Origin: Catonia carolina
Taxonomy: Eukaryota > Arthropoda > Insecta > Hemiptera > Achilidae
Length of the DNA stretch: 64,000 nt
Direction of reading: 5' to 3'
NCBI GenBank assembly: GCA_035578175.1
Contig: JAQMRL010000003.1
Span: 56,776,672 to 56,840,671, forward strand
Position numbers and translations under genes: made by a program. Below the pieces are notes generated by a model. It made no database searches. It saw only the letters and a program-made list of their open reading frames with translations, and had not been told where the DNA came from. Each line of letters starts with the position of its first letter. The stretch's first letter is position 1. This document shows, in pieces, positions 1-11,940 of the stretch.

Positions 1-2155
1 AATAATAGCCTACCTTTTGTTTGATAATTTTTAAAACTTTCAAATAAAATATAAATTTTTGTTGTAAATATGTCTTTTAAACTATTTGATGATCTGCGTA
101 GATATTTCTTTATATTTTTTTATTTTAAAATTTTAATAAATATTTTTTGTAACTTTTAAACACTTTTGATTCATTTAAACATAAAAACTTCCATCACTAA
201 ATTAACACTTTATTTTTAATTATTATCTGAGATTATTAAATTATTTAATTTAACAGTTTAGAAACAAGATTTTAATTACAATTAGCCAGTTTAATAATTT
301 ACAAAATGTTAGAATTTAATTATAAATGTGTACCTAATATTATCAATAGCAGTCGGGTTATAAACACGTGGATATTATCACCTTGTGCATTTGTAATGCT
401 ACAAGAAGGCTGAAACAGGCGTATTCATTAGAATTACTTTTTTCGTAACTTACATTTTTACTTTGGTTTTCAAAATGTAGCTTCATTGTATCTGTTTTTT
501 TTTTTTTTTAGATAACAGGTATACTCAAAATTCAAGGTTTTCACAGATGTAGCAAAATACCTTTATAATAATTGCATTCATATCCAATATAAAACACACA
601 CAAACCCATAAATATAATAGATAAATTTTCAACCCAAGCGACGTTATCCGTAGAAAAAGGTTAAGCACTGATGAAAGAAGAAACTTTCTCCAAAGGAATT
701 ATTGTTGAGCTTCAGTAATGTCAGCTCAGAAAAATCTATACAAGTAAATAATAGTACTATTACCTTGAAATTTTCTAATTTGTTGTCTTGTAAACAGATG
801 TAAGTTAATAAATATTAAAGTTTTTATCACTTTATTTACATTTACAACTGTACAGCTATGCATAATTAGTGAAATTTTCGCACTTTAACTTTGTTTTATT
901 TTAGGTATATCACTTTAATGTTTAAAGAAAAGAACACTCATTAGCAAAACCCTCCCATTATAAGTTCATAAAAATTGTAGATTCAATAGTTTAAAATTGC
1001 GTTTACTGAGAAAGAAAATCGGACGACCAAATAAATTTATTCCAAATCTTCGCTCTACCTTTTGTGGAGCTGCCGATTGGAGTTTTCTGGTAAATATGGA
1101 CAGTTCAACAACAAGATTTAGTGGGTTGTTATTGTTTTCTAATACTATTTAAATAACTGGTTTACCTGGTGGATTGTTATAACTGTGTAACTGATGTTAA
1201 AATCTTTGTAGAATGTGTGAATTATTGAGATTAATGAAGGAACACTGATAAAAAAACAAATTTTGTAGTTGCAAATATTAAAATTCATTTTAAGAAATAA
1301 TAACAATAATTTCTGGTCGTTTGTGTTTTGGATTTTATAAATGCAAATATTTACAAAACATTTCCCTAAAAATTACTTCATTGATTTTGTAAAATTTTGT
1401 AGGTCCAGTTTTTACCTGAAGTTATAAAAATTTGAGCGTAACTATAAACATTTTTAATTTTGTCGATACGATAAAACATTTCTTGTGTTTACGGTGAACT
1501 AAACGCTCGGTTATTATTATTTATTAGTTTTCTTTGTTTTCGTGTTTACTTTATCAATAGAATAATATTTTTCCATTTTTGATTTATTTGTAGAATAGCA
1601 TATTCAGCTATTTATTTGAAATTCAATTTAACCAGAAAAAAGAATTCAAATAAAACTTTTCAAAACTGTTTTATGTAAGTTTAGTAACCGATAGCGATCT
1701 ACAGAACTAATAAAAAAAAGTTTCAAACAATTTATGTATTCAAGTGGTATTAATTTAAAATTTTATTAGCATTCTATTTTTTAATAAAATAAGGGTGACT
1801 GTATTTCTGTGGCTTTTAATAAGAAAGTTGGAACTTATTTTATTTACCGCGGACTCATTTTATTGTCAAGGCTTTTTCTTTGTTTACGAGAACATGTCTC
1901 TAATATTATGTACCCCGTAGTAACGTCAATTTTTGTCTTTTATACCATAATATTATTTACATTTTAATGAGAAAACTGTCTCCTCTTGGTGAAATACGTA
2001 AACAAATAATTTGAAAGTTTTTTAAAATTTAGACTACTATTAGGTCTACTATATATCTGAAAGTTTTTATTATGGGGTATAGAAGGTTCTCTAAAAACAA
2101 AATATAATAACGTTATAAGAAGAACATTAAGTTAGGTACTTGCATCGTACATTAG
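1..2155. other. AT-rich intergenic or intronic DNA, no gene seen
   Basis: A+T-rich sequence with short homopolymer runs, including a T run near 497-511. No open frame resembles a known family and no repeat boundary could be defined. Confidence 0.6.
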
Positions 2156-2766
2156 TATTGTTGTTTAGGTCATCAGCCGAAAGGCTGGTTTGAACTTCTA
2201 AAACGTTTATTAAGTAACAAGGAGTGAGGTGGTTTACACGTGCCTTCCTCACTGAGTGGAAAACTATACTTATGACCATGCCAGGTCTTCTGAATAGCTC
2301 TACTTTCGACCCTGCAAATGACATCTTTACTTAATTCATCACATAGTCTCGCTGTATAATGAAATTTCTTTCCTTGAGAAGAAAAGCTCAGAGAAAGGCT
2401 GGTTTGAACTTCTAAAACGTTTTACTAAGTAAAACGAGAAGTGAGGTGGTTTACACGTGCCTTCCTCACTGAGTGGAAAACTATACTTACCCCATAACAG
2501 GTCTTCTGAATAGCTCTAGTTTCTACCCTGCAAATGACATCTTTTCTTTATTCACCACAGTCTGGCTGTATAATGAAATTCATTACTCTCAGAGGAGATA
2601 ACTCTGACTAGTGTATTTTATACCTCTACCTCTTCTGTTTATAAACGCTTCAGTCATAATTATAATTATCTGACCATGTGATAAGAAACTGGACTATATT
2701 TATAGACCTGGTACTAGCAGATCAACTGCAAATAATTTAACACTCCATCTGCCTGTTTTGGGCAAT
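2156..2766 (-). repeat. Dispersed ~400-bp repeat, copy A, internally duplicated
   Basis: On the plus strand the copy begins TTGTTTAGGTCATCAGCC and ends near TGCCTGTTTTGGGCAA. The same order of landmarks occurs in copies at 24835, 31305, 32373 and 37765: CATCAGCC, GGCTGGTTTGAA, CTTCCTCACTGAGTG, CTGCAAATGACA, GGCTGACCATGTGATAAGAA, CACTCCACCTGTCTGTTA. No protein is encoded. The (GTT)n run at the left end of the copy at 32373 would read as an AAC-type 3' tail on the minus strand, so this is probably a short retroposon transcribed on the minus strand. That orientation is inference. This copy carries a tandem duplication of its first part: about 2179-2392 is repeated at 2393-2605. It is diverged from the others. 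Confidence 0.75.
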
Positions 2767-3583
2767 TACATTAGTATTAAAAGAGTAAAAAAAATCATGA
2801 TATTCGTGGATAAAAACTACCGAAAATAACATCAAACACCAAAAGTAGGAGCATGCATAGTTATGGCGATGGCGGTTTCAAATAATTATAAAAGTCCGTA
2901 TCAAATTCGTGAGAGCTTGCATATTTTCTGTAATTCGTGTAAAATGTAGGCTTGCTTTATTAAGAAACCATAAATAAATGAAATTCAAGTCTTCAAATTA
3001 CGGATATCAATATAGGCCTACGTTAAAGATAACGTGAACATAAAAAAGGACAAATGAGGAAGTCTTACATCGGATATTGTAGAGTAATTGATTAGGCTTA
3101 GTGCAAGTTGAATTGATTGAAGAAAATTAAGAAACAAAAACTGGAGTAGTATTTTAGTAATGTTCTGTATAGGAGAATAGGAAAACGAAGAACATCTTGG
3201 TTAAAAACGCACAAGACTGGTATAATTTTTGTCGTTAGTGATGATTCCTACGTAAGACTTGTGCGTATGTAATAATATGAGGTAATGTACAGATACAGGC
3301 TTGACCCAGAATCGAACCCAATACAGCTGACATTCAACAAATTGCTTCTCTATGGGATTATTTAGAGTAGCAATGTCTAAAGTAGGAATAGCTGTTATGA
3401 TCCCCAGTCTCCGATAGAACAGCCACCCAAAGACGAATTTGTTAAATCACAACTGTTGGACCAGCGACTTGGTTAGGTGACTAAAATATCTTAAGAAATT
3501 AGTGATTGATTATTGAGTTAAATTTATTTACAACAATATGAAGGCTAACAGAACTTATCCATATAAACCTTATATGGTATGGC
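2767..3583. other. AT-rich spacer, nothing recognised
   Basis: No supported gene. The stretch at 3300-3330 has a reverse-oriented box-B-like string (GAATCGAACCC), but no matching box A was found. Confidence 0.5.
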
Positions 3584-3766
3584 ATGCCCTTTAGGGTTTT
3601 CTACGGAGACGATGAGAATAATTTTAACATGAAATCCCTTGAAGTCAGACGAAATGTAATGCGTATGCAATTTTTGTATAAAATTTTACATAAAAACGTT
3701 GACCTAGAGGATATTGTTAAAAACATGTTTAATTATGTACCTTTTGATCAGATCCAGGATTTGTAG
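3584..3766 (+). pseudogene. LINE reverse-transcriptase C-terminal fragment
   Basis: A 60-codon open stretch has the pattern SLEVRRNVMRMQFLYKILH followed by a short gap and FNYVPF. This is the look of the region after the reverse-transcriptase domain in CR1/L2- and Jockey-type non-LTR retrotransposons: a SLE-RR motif, then a FLYKILH-like helix, then a (F)xVP motif. No fingers, palm or catalytic YADD box lies upstream in any frame, so this is a small scrap rather than a gene. The ATG is incidental. The fragment at 20265-20475 resembles the segment that normally comes immediately after this one, so both may come from one family. The recognition is from motif memory only. Confidence 0.5.
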
Positions 3767-4847
3767 TCTGTTCTTTTTTTTGCCTTAAGTGAACACTATG
3801 CAATACAGTAATAGTTTCTTAATACGGACATTATCCTTTTTCAATAAATTTAATTTGGAACTCGATCCTTTTTTTTGATAATTACGAACAATTCTCAACA
3901 AAATGTTATCAGGCCAACCAATAAATGTCATAAAGTCATAGAGCAGACTCACATCTATTTTTCTTTCCTTCTTTCTTCTACTGTTTCTTTTCCTTTTCTG
4001 TTTATTATAGCGGTATTAGGTAAGTCTAAGTTTTAGACTCTGTAATTATTCTGTTTTAAGAAGGTTTTAGACTGTACAGTTTTTTTGTAATCAAATGTCT
4101 TATTAATCAAAAATTTTCAATTTTATTCAATCAATTTTAATCAAAAGTGGCAATTTTATTAGAGTGATTTATAGTTTCTACATCTCTATTTTTCAATCTG
4201 AGTGTTACTAAAACATCTATATTTTTTCTATTAAGATTTCGTAGAATGGAAAGAAAAACTATATTTTTTCCTGGAAAATCCGACGAAAACATTCATTTTT
4301 ACGATAGAAATTAGGAAGGTATATTAGTTCTATCTCTCACATACCAAGATCCTACTTTTCTCTAATTTCCAGTATCTTAAATTCTTGAAGCAATTTACTT
4401 AACAATGAAAAAACAAACAATCTTAAAGTCTAAAAGTTCACGACATTCTCGGGTGTGGTAATAGAATGGAACGCGTGGAACTTTAGCCCACTAAAGTGGC
4501 TGAAATTATCCAACCGGGTATTCCTTTGCGAACCAACTATTTCTAAGCAGTATCACTACATTTAACTCTTCATTTTCACAAATTAACAAAACCAAGTTTG
4601 TTCTATATTATAGTCAAGGATGTTATTTTTAAGAAAATGAACTACGATAAAGTTATAATATAATAAAGCAGTAGTACCTCTCGGGAATAAAAATAGTGTG
4701 AATAATTCTGTTTTGTACAAAAGTTACCGCTTTAAAAAAATTAAATTTTATTATTCAACTTTTGTAAAAGAATTCAATTATTATAAATCATTTCTTGCAG
4801 CAATGCTGAAATTTGTATTTTAATACCATTTAAATATAAGTACTAGC
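3767..4847. other. AT-rich spacer, nothing recognised
   Basis: Contains T-rich runs and short pyrimidine tracts. No ORF, repeat copy or RNA gene could be supported. Confidence 0.5.
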
Positions 4848-5325
4848 ATGTCCCATGGGGCTTCGCAAGCGAAAAATGTGTAGGCTTAACCAATTTAAAA
4901 AAAAAATCTGTAACAGAAATTGTGTAGCTGGTAGCCCCTGTGTGCTTCAACGTACTCTCTCTCCTCCCTCCCTCCGCCGCACATCCCATCACTCCCTCTC
5001 ACCCTTTTCTCTACACACTTACTTTCTCCCTTCCACTGCTTGCTCATACGCGCGCACAAAACGACCTTTTGATTTATCCCGCGTACTCTCTCACCATCTT
5101 CAAATCCCTTCATCTACTTCAACAGCAATATATACTCACATGTACACACACATATTAATGAAAATCTTTGCTAGAGCCCTTACGTTATCATTTTTGAAAA
5201 TTTAAAAATAAAATGTTGCCGTAAATATAAATACGAATATCCTATCAAATTTCATGAAAATCTGTTCAGTAGTTTTGAAAATTAGTCTGCACAAAAAACA
5301 TGCTTTCATTTCATAATATTAGTTT
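4848..5325 (+). repeat. Non-autonomous dispersed element with pyrimidine-rich core
   Basis: Starts around TACTAGCATGTCCCATGGGG and GCTTCGCAAGCGAAAAA, has a C/T-rich core (about 4955-5110), and ends with TCAAATTTCATGAAAATC, GTTCAGTAGTTTTGAAAA and CATTTCATAATATTAGTTTA. The combination of a 'GGGGCTTCGC' head and a 'caaatttcatgaaaatc(g/t)gttca' tail is typical of a widespread class of non-coding repeats in insect genomes. The class is known to me only by appearance. The open frames here (the longest is 116 codons) read through simple C/T-rich sequence and are not credible proteins. Only one copy is seen in this window. Confidence 0.5.
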
Positions 5326-8300
5326 AGAATTTGTGTGTTACTTAGTTATAGGCCTACACATTTCACAGTTTTGAAAGACTTAAGATATTGCTGTAAATTC
5401 GTGTTTTCTTGTTCAGGCCCATTTTTAGTTTTTTTTAAAATTTTGGACCATGAAGCATAAGAAACTTTTCCCAGAAATTTTTTAAGTTATTAAAATTAGC
5501 CTAACAAATTTATTTCTTAATATCCATGAAGTTTCAAAGAATAATTTTGTATGACCTTTTTTAAATTAAATTTTTTTTGAAAAGTTTTTAAATTTATAGC
5601 GGTTAGGTATAGTAATAAAGTTTTATGAGTTTGAAAGAACGCAATGATGTATTAATTTTGATGTGTTTACTTCTTCACCTTTTGATTTATGATTAATATT
5701 TTCGTTTTAATAACAGAAGTTCTGGCTGTGTGGTCAAATTTATTGCTTCCAAAGAAAACAGCCTTAATATTGAGCTAGTATTTATGATTTTGTTCTGATA
5801 ATGTCAATCATTTGTGTTTGACTGAATGAAATACGAAAATAGCATTTGTTGATGTGAGTATCGTAAGTTAATTAAAGTTAAGTTATATTAGGTACAATAA
5901 CTCAGTATATCACACTTTTCCCATTACTGTGAAATGTACAACAAAGCCAACATACTCAATGAACCTTATTAATAGTTAGGATTGTTCTCAATTAGTAGGT
6001 AATTAAATGGGTATTTATGTGAACATTTCAGAAACAGTGATTTTATGTTATCCAATGGTTTATTGCCGTAAATTTTGCGTAAGAACTTGTTAACAAAGTC
6101 TATCCTTTCGCTATATCTGTTTTTGTGGGTCTTGACATAGAAACCGAAGAATGATGTGGGAATTGAATTTGGTAGGGGAACGTTTTGTACACACCGTAAG
6201 AGTGATGAAGGTAGATGAGGGAATGAACAGGAGTAAAAGTAGAGGAGTTAACGTTGCGTTCGACATCTCATGTCAAACATTATTATGAGAAATTAATTGT
6301 TCTCTACTAACATATATGACAGCCAAAATGGTATAGAATAATTGAACCAAGTTCCTCTAACAGTTTACCACGTATATACCATTAATTAATTCAATAACAA
6401 GCAGTCAACAAATAGCAGATATACTAAAATGTAATAATATTACTGTATTTGTAATATAATAATAACAAAATATTTATAGAATAATATTATTATTGTGCAT
6501 TAACATATCGAAGCTTATTTTCATTACATCATATAAGCTCATTACATAATCATGTTTATTTAAACTTAATTACGTTACAAATATTTTACCTCTATGCTAA
6601 CGTCACAGAAGTTACGATTCTTTTAAATATAATAACAAAATATCAAAACTCTGACAAAAAATACATTACTCAATTTTACAACGCAAGTTCTCAAATAAGA
6701 CTCATAAAATATCCACTAGTGCATAATTATCTATTTATATAGGATACTACTAAGGTAGCCTCCCAGAAGGTTCCAAGTAGAATATTCAAGAATCTAGGCT
6801 ACCAAACACATAACACAATATAAATATTAAAATATGTGGGTCGGTTGTATTTAAAATGTATATACATACCACACTCTTCGTGATTTTAGCTCATACTTTA
6901 GTTGTCAAAACTGATAATTTAAACTAAAATGTTTGAAGTAAATAGTGCTAAATTTATCACTGGTTTTCTACGTTGATAAGAATTCCATTGTTTTTGAGAT
7001 ATTTTGATAATTTATAAACAGAAAATAGATGTTACGTTTTCTGAGTATTATTTTTATAGGATAGTCTTAACAAATTGAGGAGAAAGGAGAATGAAACAAA
7101 ACAAACTAGAGTGGAGAAGGGTAGACTGCCTAGAAGATAAGAATTACCAAACGACAGATAGAGTTAAGTGGATGGTTACAATTATGGGTGAAACGGGAAA
7201 AATATGAGATGCCAAGGGAGAGATGGAGGAATAATGGTTCAGCAATGCAATATAGGATAGATAGCGATAGAAGATAGAGGTAAGAATTGCGTTACGCCCG
7301 ACCTAAGGAAATGTGGAAGAGCAAAAAAGAAAAAGAGAGAGTTTTGAACCTTGAAGAAGAAAACTACCCACAATTTGATAGTATTTGAAATGTTGTCATA
7401 TTAAAGGACTGTCTTTAAGGTTGATATGGATGCATTGTGTCACAAAGAAAACTTTTATCAGAATAACAGAGAATGAATAAGTTGTAAGAATAATATAAGT
7501 TACAATACTTAGGTCGCATGGTAAGACAGAAACAGCTTAATTCATATAATAGTTCAGAGGCAAATAATGGGTAAAAGAGGTTTGGTTAAAATACTCATAT
7601 CTAGGCTGATCAACCGATTTACGAACTTGGTACAGGTGCAGCTCCAATGAATAATTTATTTTTATAATTGTAGAATCTGAAGTTATGGTTACCAAGATTA
7701 TTGCTATCCGTTTTAAAGGAGATCATACCTGAAAAAGGAGAAACAAAAAATTAACTTGTTTTATTTCTTTATTCATATTAATTATAAATTTAAACGCTTT
7801 TTTTATTAAATAAACCAAAACTGTATTGTAAAAAACTTCAACAAAAATACTCAACGTCATTATTTTTCTCTAATTTACCGTGCAAATGTTATTCCTCAGT
7901 GTAAAATAGAAGTTGCAATTTTTCATCAAGTTAGTTTTGAACAGCAGAAATTCAATTGTAATTAAACATTTGTTTAGATAAATTTATAGTACGAATAAAA
8001 ATAAAATTACGGAGAGCTGAAATACTAGGCTAGCGTACGGTTACATACGCAGTTTCAAGGCAAGGGTTGAAGATTGAATACATCAAAAACATTAATCGGC
8101 TTGTCAGTTTTAATATTGTACAAATAATACATAATTTTTAGGCTAAAAACCGAATACATGGAAACCCATAATTGTTGTGTTATGGACAGGTGCACGCATG
8201 AATGTTGAAAATTGCTCAAATAAAGTCTCAAATGACTGCCCAGTAACAAAAGGAAGGAAATCTAAGAATAGCATGGAGCGAAGGTTGTAGCTACTGGAAG

Positions 8301-9094
8301 TTGTAAACATGAGAAAGGTGGAAGAGAATTATAGAGTAGCAAGATAGGAAGCAATGCCGTTTAAGATGCAGGTTTCAAAGGTATCCAAAGGACTCTCGTT
8401 TAAAGTATACTAAAGGAATCTTTAAGCGCAACAGGGTTTTCTTTGGATAAGATAAAACATTAAGGTCTTAATAATATAAAGATGAATAACATAAAAGCCT
8501 TTGTCAAAAATCTTGGTCAAATAGAAGGAAAGTTTTTTTGGAGAGGAATAAAATGACTGAGGACTCCTACGTCAACTGAAAAATCAATCAATTAATTCAT
8601 AATTCGTTTGGTAAAACAATGAAAAAAGAAATGGAAAATTGTATAATTTCAAGTAAATGTATCAGATTTCGATGAAATTAATGTATCCTGTGATAATGAG
8701 TAGTCAACAATTTTTATTGCGTTGAAAATATTTTAGTGTATCATGAATAGTGATTTTTGTTTAAAAAATGTTTATAAACAAAGCTTTACGAAATATTTAA
8801 AATTAAAACATTTTTGAGAGATGATTATCTCTTCATTTATCAAAAAAGTTACACCTATATAAGACTAATTACTAACTGAAACTGATCTAGACATATGGTT
8901 TCTAAATGTACGGATCTGCTAAACCAAGTAATATAGCTAGATCCTACCAGTTTACAGCGCTCAGAATAATAAAGGTCTCTCCTAATTACTTAAGGAACGA
9001 GATTATTCACAATGAACTTCAAGTTCCTTATACTTCAACACAATAAAACTATTCTATCAATGTTTCAACCAAACATTAGGGAGACATAAAAACA
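5326..9094. other. AT-rich spacer with one possible LINE relic
   Basis: Mostly featureless A+T-rich DNA. The purine-rich stretch 7085-7345 on the plus strand can be read as a broken LINE C-terminus: a DRVKWMV-like string, then IALRPT, a stop codon and GNVEEQKRKRE. Several stops interrupt it and the assignment is weak. No intact gene was found on either strand. Confidence 0.35.
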
Positions 9095-9245
9095 AGCTTA
9101 TCAAGCCGGCTCGCTACAGCAGGGATTTCAGATTCGATCCCCGGTCAAGTCTACCATTTTTTCATCACTCATTTTCATCTATCGCCCTTCATCATCTGCG
9201 TTACCCTCAACGTGCAAAACATTCGAACGTAAAAACAAAATAAAA
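9095..9245 (+). repeat. tRNA-derived SINE, family 1, copy a (decayed head)
   Basis: A box-B-like string GATTCGATCCCCGG lies at about 9131-9144. It is followed by a tail region shared with the copies at 15093 and 36300: CATTTTCATCTATCGCCCTT, then CATCATCTGCGTTA, then a CGAACGTAAAAAC-type end and an A-rich stretch (AAACAAAATAAAAA). The box A region is decayed. No flanking duplication could be seen. Confidence 0.55.
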
Positions 9246-10984
9246 ACTTTGCTGAACTAGTTCAGCAAATTTGCACAAATTTGCACAACAATTTGGACAA
9301 CTCTCCTCGAAAGCTGCGGTGAGCCTAGAACAGAGATTTGTTGCTTTTTTGAAAATTCTGATGAATTAAATATAAATATTAACAATAATGGAAATTAAAT
9401 TAGAAAAATATAGAAGATCTATTCGTGGGTGCACTGCTTGTTCATGTCACTCTTGCTATTGATGTATCGACATAACCAGCAAGATCATTTGGATTGTAAA
9501 AACATATGAGCTTAAAATAATGTGTAAGAAAGTTAATAAGACCATAAAAATAATACGATTTTCTTATTTGAAATGACTATTGTAATCATATTAATCATTT
9601 AATTAGTTATTTTAAAATAAATACTAGTCTACATAAAGTTTTGACGTGTAGATAAACTGCTTTTATTTAGTACAAAAACGTATGCCATAAAAGTTTTCAA
9701 AAAGAAGTTTAGAATGGAACAAAATAAAATAAGGTGTGTGGATAAGAAGTGATATATATCAGGATAGTGTGCGAAGTACTTTTTCCATTGCTTTCAAAGT
9801 GACTGACTGTTTCAACAAAATCCCTTTCCTGATGTCTGAGTTGGAAAGAAAAGAAAAAGTACGCATCAACCTTCCAAACAAAAGGGGGTGTATCAGCCCA
9901 AGATTTTGTTTTCGATTCTAACAAGAGTTGATAAAAATATTCGACACCAGAAACCAATCTCACGCATTAGGCATAATCTTCAATCCAACTAAACTTTATT
10001 TATAGCGTATCATATTAAATTCTTCACATATTTTGAAGAATATATGCGAGATATTGATAAACATATAGAGGCCTATAATATTTCAACAATCTGATATAAT
10101 ACAGACAAATAAAACTTTTATCCGCCTACTTGCCACTGAACAATACTAGGTGTCTTAATACGAAAATCAATTTCATATAAAGGAGAATATTCTGACAGAA
10201 TATTGAAATCAGAAATTTCTGAGGACTTGATTCTATGCCTGTTTTAAGACGTATTTTTACCATCTATGTAAAATAAAGTACAAAAGTACTTGGAATAAAA
10301 AATAAGTAAAATTTATATGGTATTAAAACTTATTGGAATTTTTATTTAATATCCTTTAAGAAAATTCTATGGTGTAAAAATTAAAAGATAGGCACCATTT
10401 CCTTAATCAGTTTTATGTCCACAGTTATTGAAGTGTGTCAGCTACAAACTAGTCTAAGCGTTGCAAATTGAAACACTTTCTCCGTGTTTCTACGTAATAA
10501 AAATTTTACCTACGATTTTTATTACGTTGTAAATAAGAATTACTTAATTACTTGATTGTAAATTACCATATTTATTTTTAGTTAAGTTATATTTGTCTTG
10601 GTCAAGTAGTAGTAAACTTTATTAGTTTAATTTCTTACTGATTTACTGAATTAATAAGTGTAAGTAACTAATTTATTATAAATAAAAGAGTTATTTGTAT
10701 ATAAACAGATACCGAACAAATCTTGAATAAATGTCACAAGCGTCGGCCTTCGTGAAACACAAATCACTCTTGACAAAATCTAAAAAAAAATAATCTCTAG
10801 AAATCAATATTGAAATCCATTTGGACATTTGAAATACAACTCTAGGTTACATCTGCAATTACGAACATCGAGATCTTAGAACGAATTCACTAAAAGAACA
10901 TCACGTGTTAAATACATTTTAGATGTATCTTAAATATTTATTCCCTGGTATATAATTATAAGCAAGTGATATAAAATGTAAGAT
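9246..10984. other. AT-rich spacer, nothing recognised
   Basis: An open frame on each strand overlaps at 9736-9921, but neither resembles a known family and neither has splice or start context that stands out. I regard both as chance. Confidence 0.45.
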
Positions 10985-11510
10985 TGTTCAAGCTAGAAAA
11001 GCCTTTGAAATAAAACACAGCTTACTGACTACAAACATTGATTTATCATTTAGGAAAAATTTTTTAAAACACTATGTTTGGAGTATAGCATTATATGGGA
11101 GTGAAACGTGGGTGATAGGGGCTGTAGAAAGGAAGAGGACAGACGCTTTTGAAATGCAGTATTATAAAAAATATTAAAGATTTGGTGGGTGGACAAAATA
11201 AGTTTTAGAGGTTCAAATACCTCTAGAAAGAATCCTTCCTCTAAAAGAGGAAGTAACCCTATATAGAAACATCTTACCAGAAGAAGGGATAGACTAGTGG
11301 GGCATAACTTAAGACATCCAGGTATTGTTTTATCAATAATGGAGGTAATATTGACGGAGTGAATTGTTGGGAGAGGCAAAGGTTAGAATGTTTAAAGCAA
11401 ATTACAAAAGATATAGGGTGTTACAGGTATTTAGATATGAAACGGCTTGTGCAAGATAGAACAGTAGCTTGGAAAACTGCATCAAACTAGTCAAGAGAGA
11501 GATGACGAAA
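10985..11510 (+). pseudogene. Decayed LINE reverse transcriptase, C-terminal part
   Basis: The plus strand reads VQARKAFEIKHSLLT, then the hallmark YVWSIALYGSETW, then ERKRTDAFEMQYY. These are the connected motifs found after the reverse-transcriptase palm domain in many insect LINEs: an ARKAF.K..LLT segment, a YVWS.ALYG.ETW block, and an ER+..AFEMW.Y block. Downstream frames carry further fragments, such as KVRMFKANYKRY near 11380-11410 and a basic tail. Several stops and frameshifts interrupt the reading, and no catalytic FADD/YADD box lies upstream. The copy is 5' truncated and old. The class (non-LTR RT) is well supported; the clade is not resolved. The minus-strand open frame at 11050-11379 is a shadow of this relic. 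Confidence 0.75.
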
Positions 11511-11783
11511 AATGTGTCAAGCAAAAATGTATATGTAGAGATCATAACTTAAAGTGAAACAAGAAATTTTACAATTAATACTAATTATTTGGACAGATTT
11601 TAGAAACATAAAACTTTATAGCGATAAATTTATTAGAGATTTAGTGTAGATCTAAAATTCATCGTTGATGAGATTTGATATTTTCAAATATGGATATTGT
11701 AATCAAAATATTGTTAATATTCTTCTGTATTTTATTTATTCGTTAATTTTTATTGTTATTTTAATTATATTAATAGCAATCAC

Positions 11784-11940
11784 AGAGTTTAAACATCGGT
11801 GGATATTTGACTTCCTTTAGATTTTTTTAACTTTAATGTCAGATTAGTTATTAGTTATATAGTGATATAGAGTTTAAACATCGGTGGATATTTGACTTCC
11901 TTTAGATTTTTTTAACTTTAATGTCAGATTAGTTATTATT
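11784..11940. repeat. Perfect tandem duplication, 85-bp period
   Basis: AGAGTTTAAACATCGGTGG begins at 11784 and again at 11869. The second copy matches the first over about 71 bases, ending ...GATTAGTTATTA, and then diverges. No mismatches were noticed, which suggests a recent local duplication. Confidence 0.9.

Noticed and set aside
4855..5205. 116-codon plus-strand open frame
   Set aside because: It runs through a C/T-rich repeat core; composition and opposite-strand openness fit low-complexity DNA, not a gene.
9709..9963. 84-codon minus-strand frame with a mixed, protein-like composition
   Set aside because: No family recognised, no splice or promoter context, and the opposite strand is equally open.
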